Below are positions 16,480 through 25,682 of a DNA stretch of 64,000 bases, one piece after another. The notes beneath the pieces were generated by a model. The model did not search any database and was not told where the DNA came from. It was given only the letters and a program-made list of their open reading frames with translations. The first letter of the stretch is position 1. Every line of letters begins with the position of its first letter. Position numbers and translations under genes: made by a program. This DNA comes from an uncultured Gammaproteobacteria bacterium (GTDB lineage: Bacteria > Pseudomonadota > Gammaproteobacteria > Eutrophobiales > Eutrophobiaceae): assembly GCA_943788815.1 (NCBI GenBank), contig CALSRS010000002.1, positions 369,062 to 433,061 on the forward strand, read 5' to 3'.

Positions 16480-18291
16480 TTATAAACCAGATCGAGGAGA
16501 TTGATAAACCACCTTGCCTCCAAGCATAGTCATCAGGACCTGTATATCGGGGATTTCTTCAATCGGTATAGTTAAGTAATCTCGATCTATTACCACCAAA
16601 TCTGCCCATTTATTTTTTTCCAATGAGCCAATCTCTTGACCACGTAGTAAATTTAGTGCATTCCACCTTGTTGCTGTCCTCAACACATCTACGCGATCGA
16701 TCGTCTCGCTGGCATTCCATATTCTGCCGTCAAGATCCTTACGGGTTATCGCTGTTTGCATATATTTAAAAATCATAGCTCCACCCTGATCACCATCAGT
16801 ATGGAAGCCCGGTTTCAAACCGGCTTCTATCAATGACCGAAGAGGAACAACCCATTCGGATAATGCTTCTGAATCATAATTCTGCGCCGTGATGGGTGCA
16901 CGAATAATGTATTTAGGGCCACAGGTCCAGGTCACTCCTAAACCCTTAGCACGCTGAATCTGATCGTCCCGAGGATTCCCTGCACAATGGTCAAGTACAT
17001 GACGCTTGGCCTGGATATCCTCCTGTGACAGACCCCCTGCGGCGCTGGCCTGCTCTATCAAAAGTAAAATATGATCCGCAGCTAAATCACCATGCACATG
17101 AAATCCGGAGATTCTAAACCCACTTCTCACGGCGGGAAATAATGCATCCCATAATGCCCCACCTGGTTCCAGGTTACATTCCTCAAGATGCTTCTTTGGC
17201 GAATAGAGTGTCGTACAAATTACTGAGTCGGCAGATCCACCATAGATCCCCGCCATCCACAGATGTGGAGTGCCATAACCTTCATAATTTGGCATGTTAC
17301 GAGCGATAAATTCTGAACCGCCTGGATTCCTGAAGCTCTCAACATGATACGCCCAACGCACCGGCATTTCGCCATTTCGATCCAGTAATGTCAATGCGGC
17401 ATGATCTTCCGCACCCAGCTTGGAAGCGATGGTTGTAATCCCGTGCCGTCCCCAATGGTTCCTGAGTTCAGCACTGAATGATCTCGCTAACATTTTAATT
17501 CGTTGCATATATGGGAACTTGTCCTTGCCGGGGAAAAAGTCTCTTCTGGAATCGGGAATCACAGCAGATAAGATTCTGTTAGCACGTGGACCAAGACGCC
17601 CTGTTGGCTCACCTTTTTCATCCAGCTCTGGTTCAAGATCAACCATAGGAACTTTGTCCCTCAGGTATTCTAACCCGGCAGAATTCACCATCATGTTACC
17701 ATCAGCATCAACAAGCACAGGGCGTACCGGAGATAATTCATCCAGATCATATCGATCAAACTCGACAAAGAAATGATAATCCGCATCACCGGGCGCAGAT
17801 CGCATGAGGTAATACAACCATGAGTTATCTGCAGCTGGCTCCTCCAAATCTTTTTGCATTTGGACTTCCAGTTGTCCCAACATCACACGCAGGCTTTCCT
17901 GCATATTTACATTTAACCTGGGTCCTTCAATCATATGATAAGCAGCGATCTCGGGTGCCATCTCTGGTGCAGTTCTATACCCGGCGTACTGCTGTGGATG
18001 TGTATGGGTATCTATCAATCCTGGAAGCATTGTTTTACCTGCCAGATCAAACAGATTTGTATTTTGACCACGATATGCATTTATATTTGTATTACTACCA
18101 ACAGCAACAATAATGCCATCACGAATCGCTAATGCTTCTGCTATTGTAATATCGCCTTCATCGGTATCTACAGTCAGAATATTGCCATTAATAAAAATTG
18201 TATCAGCAATGACATCTTCCACCTGCTGGGCTGGCGATGACATATTTAGAAGTAACAAACATATTCCTGTATAAATATGCCCCTTATTCAT
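16480..18291 (-). CDS. Exported YtcJ-like amidohydrolase
   Basis: A strong ribosome site (AGGGGG) lies before ATG 18291 and the signal peptide ends NMSSPAQ. The roughly 603-residue protein has the beta-sandwich start (ADTIFINGNILTVDTDEGD), the metal motif in LPGLIDTHTHPQQ, a central FHVHGDLAADHILLL, RHVLDHCAGNPRDDQI, FHTDGDQGG and the C-terminal IGSLEKNKWADLVVIDRDYL. Members hydrolyse amide or ester bonds of unknown substrates using one or two zinc ions. It is a paralogue of the enzyme at 27362 and of the split enzyme at 11803-14008. All three have export signals, which points to periplasmic catabolism. It is monocistronic and convergent with the degenerate GGDEF gene. Confidence 0.9.
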   Translation of the reverse strand: MNKGHIYTGICLLLLNMSSPAQQVEDVIADTIFINGNILTVDTDEGDITIAEALAIRDGIIVAVGSNTNINAYRGQNTNLFDLAGKTMLPGLIDTHTHPQQYAGYRTAPEMAPEIAAYHMIEGPRLNVNMQESLRVMLGQLEVQMQKDLEEPAADNSWLYYLMRSAPGDADYHFFVEFDRYDLDELSPVRPVLVDADGNMMVNSAGLEYLRDKVPMVDLEPELDEKGEPTGRLGPRANRILSAVIPDSRRDFFPGKDKFPYMQRIKMLARSFSAELRNHWGRHGITTIASKLGAEDHAALTLLDRNGEMPVRWAYHVESFRNPGGSEFIARNMPNYEGYGTPHLWMAGIYGGSADSVICTTLYSPKKHLEECNLEPGGALWDALFPAVRSGFRISGFHVHGDLAADHILLLIEQASAAGGLSQEDIQAKRHVLDHCAGNPRDDQIQRAKGLGVTWTCGPKYIIRAPITAQNYDSEALSEWVVPLRSLIEAGLKPGFHTDGDQGGAMIFKYMQTAITRKDLDGRIWNASETIDRVDVLRTATRWNALNLLRGQEIGSLEKNKWADLVVIDRDYLTIPIEEIPDIQVLMTMLGGKVVYQSPRSGL

Positions 18292-18390
18292 CTTATCCCC
18301 CTTGTCTATTCGCACTGCAATTTCTGACCAGCCATTTTATAAAATGTAGCACAATGAAGCTGGAATAGCTGACGTCATTTTTCACAGGCA

Positions 18391-18420
18391 AAAAAAAACC
18401 GGAAATTTACTCCGGTTTTA
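18391..18420 (-). terminator. Rho-independent terminator after the orphan exbD
   Basis: AAAACCGGA (18395-18403) and TCCGGTTTT (18411-18419) are perfect 9-base arms around a 7-base loop. On the minus strand the hairpin is followed by eight T residues, 21 bases after the exbD stop. Confidence 0.9.
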
Positions 18421-18440
18421 TCAAATCTTATAAAGATTTC

Positions 18441-18854
18441 TTATTCTCTGGCTTCTGCCATCGCAATATTAATATTTCTATCAACCTGTCGTGCGGCATC
18501 CATAATATTCACCAACAATTCATTGGTGGATGCTTTTGCTGCCTGAATTACCACAGAGGCTTGAGGATTTTCTGCGTACATACGTTCAATGTTCGGGCGT
18601 ACTGAGCGAATATCAATACGCCTTGTACCGATCCATATCCCATTATTTGCATCAATGTTGATGAGAATATTCTTTTTATCATTATCCTGGTTCTGATTAA
18701 GCGGGATATCCGGTTTATTCACATCCAGTCCTGTTTCCTTTACAAATGTTGCCGTAACAATAAAAAAGATCAGCATGATAAAAACGATATCAATGAGCGG
18801 CGTAATGTCGATACTTGCCTCTTCGGACTCTGAGTGTTGTGCGATTCTGCGCAT
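18441..18854 (-). CDS. exbD: Orphan ExbD/TolR-family protein
   Basis: This 137-residue protein has a short cytoplasmic N-terminus, one membrane helix with the proton-path aspartate (SIDITPLIDIVFIMLIFFIV) and a periplasmic ExbD domain (LININANNG-like strand, SVRPNIERMYAENPQASVVIQ, TNELLVNIMDAARQV). It is close to the ExbD of the TonB operon at 47114-47518, with identical core membrane sequence. No ExbB or TonB gene is next to it, so it must borrow an ExbB partner, most likely from that operon. It has its own terminator and a good ribosome site (GGGGA) and is a single-gene unit. Confidence 0.92.
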   Translation of the reverse strand: MRRIAQHSESEEASIDITPLIDIVFIMLIFFIVTATFVKETGLDVNKPDIPLNQNQDNDKKNILINIDANNGIWIGTRRIDIRSVRPNIERMYAENPQASVVIQAAKASTNELLVNIMDAARQVDRNINIAMAEARE

Positions 18855-19103
18855 GAATAATCCCCTAAAAAATCAGGTGCTAAGGATAACAAATCATCCG
18901 GGGTAATGTCGATGTGTTTTAAGCTAAGTAACTACATTGTCCTGCTGAGTAGAAAATGCATAAAAACCCTTTAATTTTCAATGACTATTGCTTGTTTACC
19001 AGCTCTAACTTGAAATTGTATTGAAGAATTTACCTTCTATTTAATGCCACTGGATACACAAACTGCTTATTGATACTCTTTATTAAACTTGAGAGGACAA
19101 TAT

Positions 19104-19473
19104 ATGAAAAAATTGATAATAGTCTTAGCGCTATTGTTTAACTACTCGCCAACCTACGCAGTCGTGAATACCGGTGCAGACCTGATTGAAAAATGCGACT
19201 CTTATATTTCATATATGGGGAATAAAGACATTCCAGACAGTAATTTTGCCTATGCAATGGGGATCTGTATGGGATTTGTCGATGGTGTTGTCTTATACCC
19301 ATAGTGTTACCCGGACAGGGTCCCCCATCTGGTGCTTACCGAGCAATGTTAACATTGATGCTATAATTCGTGTGCTGGTCAACCATATTCGAGACAATCC
19401 AGACGCAATGCAGAAAAACCTTGGATCGGTGGTATTGGTTGCAATGGTGAATGCCTTTCCATGTGATGGGTAA
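19104..19473 (+). pseudogene. Rap1a/Tai-like exported protein, frameshifted
   Basis: From ATG 19104 (ribosome site GAGAGGA) the frame gives a signal peptide (ending SPTYA) and NTGADLIEKCDSYISYMG...YAMGICMGFVDGVVLYP, then a TAG at 19302. The next frame carries on exactly as expected: SVTRTGSPIWCLPSNVNIDAIIRVLVNHIRDNP...VVLVAMVNAFPC, ending at 19473. Removing one C from the CCC near 19298 joins the two parts. The joined protein (about 123 residues) matches the Rap1a/Tai immunity-like fold, with GxCMGFV, a central cysteine near CLP and C-terminal AFPC. This is a single-base insertion in a homopolymer: either a sequencing error or a recent pseudogene. Confidence 0.7.
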
Positions 19474-19516
19474 AGATTAACAAAACATATATAAATTGAG
19501 ACTGGGAATACGCCTA

Positions 19517-20404
19517 ATGCATAAAAGTAAATACCAAATAGTTATATTAAAATTAACGCTGTTTCTACTGTCATTTTTTCAATATTCATTTCTGAATGCT
19601 CAAACACCTGACCAATCTGGTATTGCGTCTGTTAACGGCACAAAGATCTATTATGAAATCGCAGGTCAGGGACATCCCCTGGTATTAATACATGGTGGTG
19701 CAGTTGACAACCGAGCCTTTGATGACCAATTTTACGTTTTTGCTCAACATTACAAAACAGTTCGGTTTGACCTCCGTGGTGCTGGGCAATCAGGCGATCG
19801 GGACAAAGCATTTTCAAATCCGGAAGATGTCTATCAATTATTAAAATATTTAAATATTGAGAATGCTTATTTATTGGGTATTTCCCGGGGTGGCGGTTTT
19901 GCCTTTGACGTTGCCATTGAGCATCCGGAAATGGTCGGTGCACTGATACTGGTCTCTGCCAACATGGGGGTTGAAGTACCTGCGTATCATGAAATGTTTG
20001 ACCGGGCCACTGAGGCCGGTAAACAAAAAGGTGCCCGTGCGGCCGCTGAAGTCTGGGGTTACGATCCTCACCAGGGACCAAGAAGGGAATCTGCAAGGGA
20101 AAAAGTCCTGAATATTATCGAAGATAATATGCCAAGGTTTCGTTATTTTGATGGGCATGAACCTGTTGAACAGTTTCGATCTTATGATGGACCAAGATCG
20201 GATCGACTAGATGATATTAAAGTGCCTACCTTAGTCCTCTCGGGTGCTCATGATAATGAGGTTTCAAGACAGAATTCCCTGAATTGGGCAGATGGTATTC
20301 CAAATGCCCGGCTGGTGTTGTTTGAAGAATCAGGACATCTGGTCAATATTGATCAGGTGGCATTATTTAACCAAACCGTCCTGGATTTTCTAGAAGGACT
20401 ATAA
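19517..20404 (+). CDS. Exported alpha/beta hydrolase
   Basis: The ATG at 19517 gives a signal peptide (ending YSFLNAQ); a TTG at 19496 is less likely. The protein of about 295 residues is a typical single-domain hydrolase: oxyanion region HGGAVDN, FDLRGAGQSG, nucleophile elbow GISRGGG, acid in VLSGAHDNEVS and the histidine in FEESGHLVNID. The complete triad suggests an active esterase, lactonase or related enzyme in the periplasm. It follows the frameshifted Rap1a-like gene by 43 bases and converges on a TonB receptor gene. Confidence 0.9.
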   Translation: MHKSKYQIVILKLTLFLLSFFQYSFLNAQTPDQSGIASVNGTKIYYEIAGQGHPLVLIHGGAVDNRAFDDQFYVFAQHYKTVRFDLRGAGQSGDRDKAFSNPEDVYQLLKYLNIENAYLLGISRGGGFAFDVAIEHPEMVGALILVSANMGVEVPAYHEMFDRATEAGKQKGARAAAEVWGYDPHQGPRRESAREKVLNIIEDNMPRFRYFDGHEPVEQFRSYDGPRSDRLDDIKVPTLVLSGAHDNEVSRQNSLNWADGIPNARLVLFEESGHLVNIDQVALFNQTVLDFLEGL

Positions 20405-20413
20405 AGCTCTGCT

Positions 20414-22555
20414 TTAAAAAGTACCGCTGATTTTAAACAACAACCTCGTGCCATTTCTACCTTCACGATGTTCACGTTGGTCTAGTGGTGACAGGTCCCG
20501 TTCTGCTACATAGATAAACCTATCACGGACCTGTATATTATTAAAAAGATTTTGCCCTTCCAAAGCAAGCTTTAAACCAAACCATTGGGTAGTTTCTATG
20601 AAAGCATGAAAATCAATACCTTCACTAAACAGATCTAATTCGTCGGCTTTAAATACCGGGCGATCAGCTCGTTCTATCATGCTCCATCCCCAGGAAACCC
20701 TTGCTGATTCTATGTCCTGGCGGAAATCAAACGAAATAGCATAGTCATTTTCATCTTCGAAGAGAACATCCTGACGATAACCACCCAGTGCAGACAGTAC
20801 CCGGTTATTCATGGTGACGGGATCGACAACCGTGGAATCCTGAAGTCGCAGCTTGAACTCCATACGTGCGCCTGACAGACCTGTCCAATCCAGTGGTGCC
20901 GTAGTCTCAAAGATTCCTCCCCATCTTCTGGCATCGCCAATATTTCCGGTGGCTTCAAATGTGGGAGTTAAGGGAAGAAAGTCCAGGGTATCGGTAATCC
21001 AGTGATGAAAGGCGGTGATTTTAACGACACCAATTGACCCATACCTGTACTCGTGACTAAGCTCTGCCACCCAGGTCCTGTCAGGGCGAAGGTCAGAATT
21101 ACCAAGCGTGGTACTATTATCTTCAAATATCGTCGCCGATACAAAATCACGAAAGTCCAATTGCGAGACTTCCTTTTCAAACCGAAAACGCGTCTGACTT
21201 CCCTGTTTCGGCGAATAGGTCAACACTATCCTGGGTTTAAAATAATTAAAACTGCGTTTCTGATCAGCATCACCGGTTTGAGAAATAGTAGAAAGCTCAT
21301 AGTTAATTCCATATTCAAGATTGAATTTGCCCATGCTCCAGGTGTCTCTGAAAAGAAAGTTCCAGCGAGCCTCGTCTACTTTGGTATTTCCACCTGGCAC
21401 ATCGATGACAACAGGTCCGGCACCGATATCATCGGTAAACACCAGTCTGTTATCCAGGATATTATCAGCCCGCTCAATATCAAACTGAATGGAATGCTTG
21501 TCCCATCTCGACCAGGCCAATTCAATACGGCTTATCAATTCTTTCTGAATTGTGTTTTCTTCTTCCAACTGGGCCCGTACCTGTTCATCATCTGCATTGA
21601 GGTCAATTTGTGAACCGGAGGGATCCCGACCAAGCCGTGAATACAACAGGATAGCCTTACCCTGTAAATCATCTAACAATGACCTTTCCGCATCAATACC
21701 CAACTCGAGCACGCTGAGGTCGCGTTTGGTATCGAAAATACGGGTCGTATTGTTATTGCCTGGGGGCTGAGGAATACGGGTTGAGGTCGTTACCAGTTGA
21801 CGAGGCAAGTTTGCTGCTCTGGAATTAAAGTTTACGAATGTTTTTCCCACCCAGGTCGATGCATTAAAATAGCCGTTGATGTCATATCCCCTGGCTCTAT
21901 CTGCATCATCACGAATTTCAAACAGTCTATCGTTTTCATCAAAGCGATGAATGACACCCGGATCACCATAACGTGTCCTGCGATAATCCATTCCCACGTT
22001 ATATTCAATTTCACCCCAACTATCTGACATGGAGATACTGCCAAAGGGCGTAATACCATAATCTGTATTGACCCTGACGTAAGTTTGCCAGCGAACTGCT
22101 GCTTCAGTATTTTCCTTTAAGATTATGTTAATAACCTCTGTTGAACCCAATAAGTCAATGTCCCTGACCTTGACACGGATTAATTCAATCCGATCTACCT
22201 GATCGGCAGGAATACGGCTTAAGATTGCCGAAGGTGAATCCTGTTTAGAACTGGGTCGCCGGTCATTAATCAAAATATTACCGGCCGCCCCACCATAACC
22301 CCGCACATCCGCACCAAAAACAGCGGTATCCCCACCATCATTCAGGTTAAATCCGGGCACCCTGGCCGCCATGTCAAATGCAGTATTTGGCTGATACCTA
22401 CGAAAAAATTCGGCATCATAGGTAACCACACCATCCTGCTCATTTTGATTACTTATTTGGGAAGGACTGCTACCCTGAGCCATAGTCTGGATATTTCCCA
22501 CTACGAGGCAAAAAATGAAACAGATAACATAAGTTGGTAAGGGTCGAAAATTCAT
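20414..22555 (-). CDS. TonB-dependent outer membrane receptor (paralogue 2)
   Basis: This 713-residue receptor starts with a signal peptide (ending IQTMAQ), then DGVVTYDAEFFRRYQPNTAFDMAARVPGF (TonB box and plug), ILINDRRPSSK and RIPADQVDRIELIRVKVRD, followed by a barrel that ends LFKISGTF. Most segments align with the receptor at 8958-11093, for example FHHWITDTLDFLPL and GNIGDARRWGGIFE, so the two are dispersed duplicates. The usual RGP motif of the plug is RVKV here. It is divergent from the cytochrome/Vgb-like gene and may supply its substrate, but that is inference. Confidence 0.93.
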   Translation of the reverse strand: MNFRPLPTYVICFIFCLVVGNIQTMAQGSSPSQISNQNEQDGVVTYDAEFFRRYQPNTAFDMAARVPGFNLNDGGDTAVFGADVRGYGGAAGNILINDRRPSSKQDSPSAILSRIPADQVDRIELIRVKVRDIDLLGSTEVINIILKENTEAAVRWQTYVRVNTDYGITPFGSISMSDSWGEIEYNVGMDYRRTRYGDPGVIHRFDENDRLFEIRDDADRARGYDINGYFNASTWVGKTFVNFNSRAANLPRQLVTTSTRIPQPPGNNNTTRIFDTKRDLSVLELGIDAERSLLDDLQGKAILLYSRLGRDPSGSQIDLNADDEQVRAQLEEENTIQKELISRIELAWSRWDKHSIQFDIERADNILDNRLVFTDDIGAGPVVIDVPGGNTKVDEARWNFLFRDTWSMGKFNLEYGINYELSTISQTGDADQKRSFNYFKPRIVLTYSPKQGSQTRFRFEKEVSQLDFRDFVSATIFEDNSTTLGNSDLRPDRTWVAELSHEYRYGSIGVVKITAFHHWITDTLDFLPLTPTFEATGNIGDARRWGGIFETTAPLDWTGLSGARMEFKLRLQDSTVVDPVTMNNRVLSALGGYRQDVLFEDENDYAISFDFRQDIESARVSWGWSMIERADRPVFKADELDLFSEGIDFHAFIETTQWFGLKLALEGQNLFNNIQVRDRFIYVAERDLSPLDQREHREGRNGTRLLFKISGTF

Positions 22556-22676
22556 TTAGTTTCCCGGGGTTTATTCTGGATTATTGAACTGTATCAATAA
22601 CCAACCAATATAATTATGAAATAAATAAGAATAGCCATTCTTCAAGGAATAATATTAATAAGTGTATCTATAGTAA

Positions 22677-22699
22677 ATTACATATTATATTTATGTAAT
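22677..22699. promoter_or_regulatory. Perfect inverted repeat between divergent genes
   Basis: ATTACATA (22677-22684) and TATGTAAT (22692-22699) are perfect 8-base arms with a 7-base AT spacer, 29 bases before the ATG of the cytochrome/Vgb gene and within the divergent promoter space to the TonB receptor. It could be an operator shared by both; AT richness weakens the case. Confidence 0.35.
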
Positions 22700-22728
22700 A
22701 AACTTGCAATTAACACCGGAGACCATGA

Positions 22729-23937
22729 ATGCGAACAGGAATACTCATTTCTTTAATCAGCCTACCACTGTTAATTATTACCCTTCCAGTTATTGCGCAA
22801 GATGGCAATTCAGGACTTCCAGAGGGTCAAGGAAAGCACCTTGTGGAGTTTGCCTGTGTGAAATGCCATGGCTTGAATCGCATAACGCGTTCACCCGGTT
22901 ATAACAGCCCCGAAGAATGGCGGGCACTGTTTAGCACCATGATCAAACTCGCCGACCCCCAGGCTGAAACTATTGCAAATTACCTTGCTGCAAATTTTCC
23001 AGAAAAACCTGGCCACCGTCCAACACTCATTCCTGGCGAACATATCATTGAAGTTGAAGAATGGATCATGCCTACCCTGGGACAACGTACCCGAGATCCC
23101 ATAGAAGGACCTGATGGTGACATCTGGTGGACCGGTATGTGGGCAAGCCTGATTGGCAGAATGGATAAAGACACTGGAGAAATGCAGGAATACATATTAC
23201 CACCTACTGCCCGTCCTCATAGTATAGTGCCGGGCCCGGACGGAAACATCTGGTATACCGGAAACAGTAACGGCACCATTGGTAAACTGGAACCAGATAC
23301 CGGAGTCATTGCAGAATACAAAACACAGGCTCGTGATCCCCACACCCCCATATTTCATCCAAATGGCAAGATGTATTTCACCTCTCAAAATTCCAACATG
23401 TTGGGCAGGCTGGATATCAACAGCGGTGAAATAAATGAGATAGATACACGTGCAAAACCCTATGGTATCCAGGTGGGCCCTGACAACAAACTTTATATCG
23501 CTTATAACGGCACCAATGCCATCGGTGCTATGGATCCCGATACAATGGAAGTCCGCTATTACGACCTTCCCAATGAACAGACCCGCGTCCGTCGATTAGG
23601 TCTGGATAGCAAGGGTATCGTCTGGTACGTCAACTCTACTCGGGGGAAACTCGGCCGGCTGGATCCTAATACCGGTGATATCAGGGAGTGGGATTCACCC
23701 AGTGGGAATGACTCTCATCCCTACGCACTGGTGGTGATTGATGACATAATTTGGTACAACGAATCAGCCATGCGTCCCGATGCATTAGTCCGTTTTGATC
23801 CAGAAACTGAGGTCTTTCAAAGCTGGGCCATGCCATCCGGTATTGGGATCAACCGCCGCATGTGGGTCACAAAAGACAAAAACATTCTGACCCAGCAGAC
23901 CAGTTCCAACCGCATAGGGATCGTCAGAATTGAATAA
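22729..23937 (+). CDS. Exported cytochrome c domain fused to a Vgb-like beta-propeller
   Basis: The 402-residue protein has a signal peptide (ending PVIAQ), a short c-type heme domain with CVKCH at residues 43-47 followed by a TIANYLAANFPEKPG helix, and then a propeller from about residue 110. The propeller repeats carry the streptogramin-lyase (Vgb) signature: EGPDGDIWWTG, PGPDGNIWYTGNSNGTIGKL, HPNGKMYFTSQNSNMLGRL, GPDNKLYIAYNG. Vgb enzymes open cyclic ester antibiotics, but many homologues have other roles. The heme domain suggests an electron-transfer function. GGAG lies 7 bases before the ATG at 22729. It stands alone, divergent from a TonB receptor. Confidence 0.87.
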   Translation: MRTGILISLISLPLLIITLPVIAQDGNSGLPEGQGKHLVEFACVKCHGLNRITRSPGYNSPEEWRALFSTMIKLADPQAETIANYLAANFPEKPGHRPTLIPGEHIIEVEEWIMPTLGQRTRDPIEGPDGDIWWTGMWASLIGRMDKDTGEMQEYILPPTARPHSIVPGPDGNIWYTGNSNGTIGKLEPDTGVIAEYKTQARDPHTPIFHPNGKMYFTSQNSNMLGRLDINSGEINEIDTRAKPYGIQVGPDNKLYIAYNGTNAIGAMDPDTMEVRYYDLPNEQTRVRRLGLDSKGIVWYVNSTRGKLGRLDPNTGDIREWDSPSGNDSHPYALVVIDDIIWYNESAMRPDALVRFDPETEVFQSWAMPSGIGINRRMWVTKDKNILTQQTSSNRIGIVRIE

Positions 23938-24010
23938 ATATGAAGTTAATCTAGATGTGGAGCGTGAAAATTTATACTGAGAACAATATTTATATGCTTG
24001 CTATATAAAA

Positions 24011-25483
24011 TTATTGAAGTTCTCTTTCAAAAAATTGCCCCACATCCTGGACGATACCAGGATGAATATCACGCATATGATGGGTCTGCGCATCACCAGG
24101 ATAAATTATAAGATCACTGTTTGGCATAGCACGATGAACCCTAAGGGTACTTTCGCTATTACGATGTTGTGTTGCAATGAGTAATGTGGAACTGGTGATA
24201 GTGGGTAAGACAGGATCCATGTCATCTTCATAGTAAACAGACAATAGTGCCATGGCCTTGATACGTTCTGGATTCAGGGCCGTTGCCAAGACCCCATTAC
24301 GGGCACCTCGGGCGCCGCCTAAAATACCGACTCTATCCGCATCAATACCCGCCTGAGACACCAGAAAATCAATACCCGCCAGCACATCAAGATAGTAAGG
24401 ACTCTCAGTGGGATCCTCTTCCCAGAATCTGGCAATCTCAGGATCATCAAAGGATTTTCCCATGGTACTTTGCCCACGTCCACGTTGTTCTACACTTACC
24501 ACGGCGATACCTCGTCGTACCAGATCTTCTTCAAAGCGAAAATATGAATCTCGATTCGAACGACCACCGGGCGCAATAACCACACCGGGAATTTTCGTAT
24601 TATCTTTTCCCAGGTCATCAGGGTAACGAAAATTTCCATGAATGATAAAGCCGTCTTTAGTGGTGACGGTGATTGCTCTGTTTCGACCTAATCCTTTTAC
24701 ATGGGTATCAAGCCAATCAATGGTAAATGCTGTGTGGGGAGATGTTTCATTAAGCAATCTCGCAGAATCATGATAACCATCATCATTGGGATGAGGTGTA
24801 AGGACATCGCTGTAGGCATTTTTAGAGTTCGCAAAGATATCAACCATATCTTTGAATATTTTCCGGTTGACCGTGTATGCGCCTGTTAAAACAGGAGTAT
24901 TAATTGACGCAAGATATTCTTTTGAATTATCACTGATATTGGTGCCACCGATGACTACCAGCGCTCGAACAGGGATTAAGGTTTCCTGCATAGCCTGGAT
25001 TGCATATTCACCACTGTATTCCATGGCAACAATACCGAGTCTAAGCCCATCTATACCTGGATAGTTTGCCATGAATTCCAACGCTCCCTTGATATCTAGG
25101 TAGGTGTTCTCGTTAGTTAGCGTGGAAAAATCATGGCGCTCATTCACGTCCGGTTGTCCCTTCCCCTGGCTCGCCCCCCTTCCCCTAAGATCAATATTTA
25201 ATGTGGCAATTCCTAACTCCGGTAACTTACGTGCCAGGCCCGGTTGACCTATGCCCACAAATTCAGACCGGTCATGTTCCTTTTCATGTAATAGTAATAT
25301 GGCGGAATAATGAATATTCCGATTGGCATCGGGAGGAAGACGTAGCGTACCGCTAATGCTCCAGCCATCATCGGTTTTATATTCTATTTCTTTTGTAGTA
25401 TAGGTTTCCTGTGCAAATAATAATTGGCACATTCCCAACACAAGGAACAACATATAAATGATTTTATATTGGAGATTTAACAT
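24011..25483 (-). CDS. Exported tandem alpha/beta-hydrolase protein with substituted nucleophile elbows
   Basis: After a signal peptide (ending CQLLFAQ) the 490-residue protein contains two dienelactone-hydrolase-like domains. The first (about 30-240) has LLLHEKEHDRSEF, NIDLRGRGASQG and, at the nucleophile elbow, GIVAMEYSGEYA. The second (about 270-490) has GVVIAPGGRSNRDS, SVEQRGRGQST and GILGGARGARN. In neither is the expected G-x-S-x-G present: the serine positions read Glu and Ala. The terminal histidine region (DAQTHHMRDIHPG) is kept. It may be a binding or structural protein, or use other residues. AAGGAA precedes the ATG at 25483. It is a single gene. Confidence 0.8.
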   Translation of the reverse strand: MLNLQYKIIYMLFLVLGMCQLLFAQETYTTKEIEYKTDDGWSISGTLRLPPDANRNIHYSAILLLHEKEHDRSEFVGIGQPGLARKLPELGIATLNIDLRGRGASQGKGQPDVNERHDFSTLTNENTYLDIKGALEFMANYPGIDGLRLGIVAMEYSGEYAIQAMQETLIPVRALVVIGGTNISDNSKEYLASINTPVLTGAYTVNRKIFKDMVDIFANSKNAYSDVLTPHPNDDGYHDSARLLNETSPHTAFTIDWLDTHVKGLGRNRAITVTTKDGFIIHGNFRYPDDLGKDNTKIPGVVIAPGGRSNRDSYFRFEEDLVRRGIAVVSVEQRGRGQSTMGKSFDDPEIARFWEEDPTESPYYLDVLAGIDFLVSQAGIDADRVGILGGARGARNGVLATALNPERIKAMALLSVYYEDDMDPVLPTITSSTLLIATQHRNSESTLRVHRAMPNSDLIIYPGDAQTHHMRDIHPGIVQDVGQFFERELQ

Positions 25484-25682
25484 AGCATTGATTCCTTCAG
25501 GCAGTATTGGATTGGAGTATTATAATTCATACTTCACTATCTCACTCTAGAAGAATATCGTATGTAAGACTGTAACAATTCTCATATATTAACAACATAT
25601 AAAAAGGTCAAAGACAACCAAGAGTAATTATTATACTGTTTTGTCTCCGTCCTATTACCCTTCTATCTTTCTTTAATCTTTA

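Noticed and set aside
20403-20419. Small TAAAGC-tct-GCTTTA hairpin between convergent genes
   Set aside because: Only six pairs and no T tract after it on either strand; too weak to call a terminator.
21053-21613. 186-residue open frame on the plus strand
   Set aside because: It is antisense to the second TonB receptor, with no recognisable domain and a basic, biased composition.
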